Source: Chromatiales bacterium (GTDB lineage: Bacteria > Pseudomonadota > Gammaproteobacteria > CAMYNG01). From it: a stretch of DNA of 16,902 nt. This document shows positions 16,144-16,902 of the stretch, in pieces. The stretch spans positions 1-16,902 of the forward strand of contig JALUTW010000068.1 of the NCBI GenBank assembly GCA_027021685.1. Reading direction: 5' to 3'. The translations under genes and the position numbers were made by a program. Under the pieces are notes generated by a model that did not search any database, was not told the origin of the DNA, and worked only from the letters and a program-made list of their open reading frames with translations. The number at the start of each line of letters is the position of its first letter. Within the stretch, counting starts at the first letter, position 1.

Positions 16144-16902
16144 CGGTCGATCTCCCCGAATACGATGTCCATGGTGCCGATGATGGCCACCACGTCGGCC
16201 AGCATGTGGCCGTTGGCCATCTCGTCCATGGCCGAGAGGTGGGCGAACCCCGGGGCCCGGATCTTCAGCCGGTAGGGCTTGTTGGCGCCGTCCGAGACCA
16301 GGTACACGCCGAACTCGCCCTTGGGATGCTCCACCGCGGTGTAGACCTCGCCCTCGGGCAGCACGTAGCCTTCCGAGAACAGCTTGAAGTGGTGGATGAG
16401 GGCCTCCATGTCGCCCTTCATCTCCTCCCGCGGCGGCGGCGCCAGCTTGTGGTCGTGCAGCATCACCGGGCCGGGATTGTTGCGCAGCCAGTCCACGCAC
16501 TGGCGGATGATGCGGTTGGACTGGCGCAGCTCCTCCACCCGCACCAGGTAGCGGTCGTAGCAGTCGCCGTTGGTCCCCACCGGGATGTCGAACTCCAGCC
16601 GGTCGTAGACCTCGTAGGGCTGCTTCTTGCGCAGGTCCCACTCGACGCCGGAGCCGCGCAGCATGGGGCCGGTGAAACCAAGCTGCAGGGCCCGCTCCGG
16701 CGGCACCACGCCGATGCCCACGGTGCGCTGCTTCCAGATGCGGTTGTCGGTGAGCAGGGTCTCGTACTCGTCCACGTAGCCCGGGAAGCGCTCGGTGAAA
16801 TCCTCGATGAAGTCCAGCAGGCTGCCCTGGCGGTTGCGGTTGAGCCGCGCCACCTCGGCCGCCGAGCGCCACTTGGACGGCTGGTACTGGGGCATGCGGT
16901 CC
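16140..16902 (-). CDS. nuoD: NADH-quinone oxidoreductase subunit D (5' end cut by window edge)
   Basis: The last 254 codons are visible, and the frame stays open to the right edge. The protein is the 49-kDa-type subunit that forms the quinone site with NuoB. Recognisable family segments are PMLRGSGVEWDLRKKQPYEVYD, VPVGTNGDCYDRYLVR-like sequence at IPVGTNGDCYDRYLVRVEE, and the ending MDIVFGEIDR. Because full NuoD is about 417 residues, roughly 160 lie outside the window, including the quinone-binding His and Tyr. An ATG at 16895 is internal, not the start. Whether nuoC is separate or fused, as in E. coli, cannot be seen. Confidence 0.97.
   Translation of the reverse strand, partial: DRMPQYQPSKWRSAAEVARLNRNRQGSLLDFIEDFTERFPGYVDEYETLLTDNRIWKQRTVGIGVVPPERALQLGFTGPMLRGSGVEWDLRKKQPYEVYDRLEFDIPVGTNGDCYDRYLVRVEELRQSNRIIRQCVDWLRNNPGPVMLHDHKLAPPPREEMKGDMEALIHHFKLFSEGYVLPEGEVYTAVEHPKGEFGVYLVSDGANKPYRLKIRAPGFAHLSAMDEMANGHMLADVVAIIGTMDIVFGEIDR

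Overview
This is a GC-rich stretch of bacterial chromosome. It holds most of a respiratory complex I (nuo) operon and, beside it, a two-component regulatory pair, a small periplasmic sulfur-type protein and the tail of a sulfur-oxidation gene. Gene order, the SoxZ remnant and the protein sequences suggest a sulfur-oxidising proteobacterium, most likely a gammaproteobacterium of the Chromatiales/Ectothiorhodospiraceae kind. That placement is an impression from sequence style, not a phylogenetic result.

Layout from left to right. (1) 1-115 (+): the last 37 codons of soxZ, followed by a strong intrinsic terminator at 138-162. (2) 291-761 (-): an exported DsrE/DsrF-like protein with its own terminator at 236-266; it converges on soxZ. 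(3) 992-4301 (-): a sigma-54-dependent (NtrC-type) response regulator and its membrane sensor kinase. Their genes overlap by 11 bases, kinase first. (4) 4455-16902 (-): nuoN, M, L, K, J, I, H, G, F, E and the 3' part of nuoD, read right to left as D-E-F-G-H-I-J-K-L-M-N. Gaps run from overlaps to 25 bases. This is the standard proteobacterial order, and nuoA-C and the operon promoter presumably lie past the right edge.

The nuo genes encode the NADH-oxidising arm (NuoE, F, G), the connecting ferredoxin-like and quinone-site subunits (NuoD, I, H) and the membrane proton-pumping arm (NuoJ, K, L, M, N). All iron-sulfur ligands and key membrane Glu/Lys residues I checked are present, so the complex looks functional. 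NuoG is short and lacks the optional N7 cluster ligands.

The most interesting part is the left third. Both the kinase gene and the DsrE-like gene are preceded by close matches to the sigma-54 -24/-12 promoter. Each is also preceded by dyad-symmetric sequence that could bind an enhancer-binding protein. The adjacent regulator carries the GAFTGA loop needed to activate sigma-54 polymerase. This suggests a self-contained module in which a Cache-like membrane sensor controls its own operon and a periplasmic DsrE-like sulfur protein next to the sox genes. The signal and the protein's function are unknown. No RNA genes, CRISPR arrays or insertion sequences were seen, and no gene-free stretch exceeds 300 bases.
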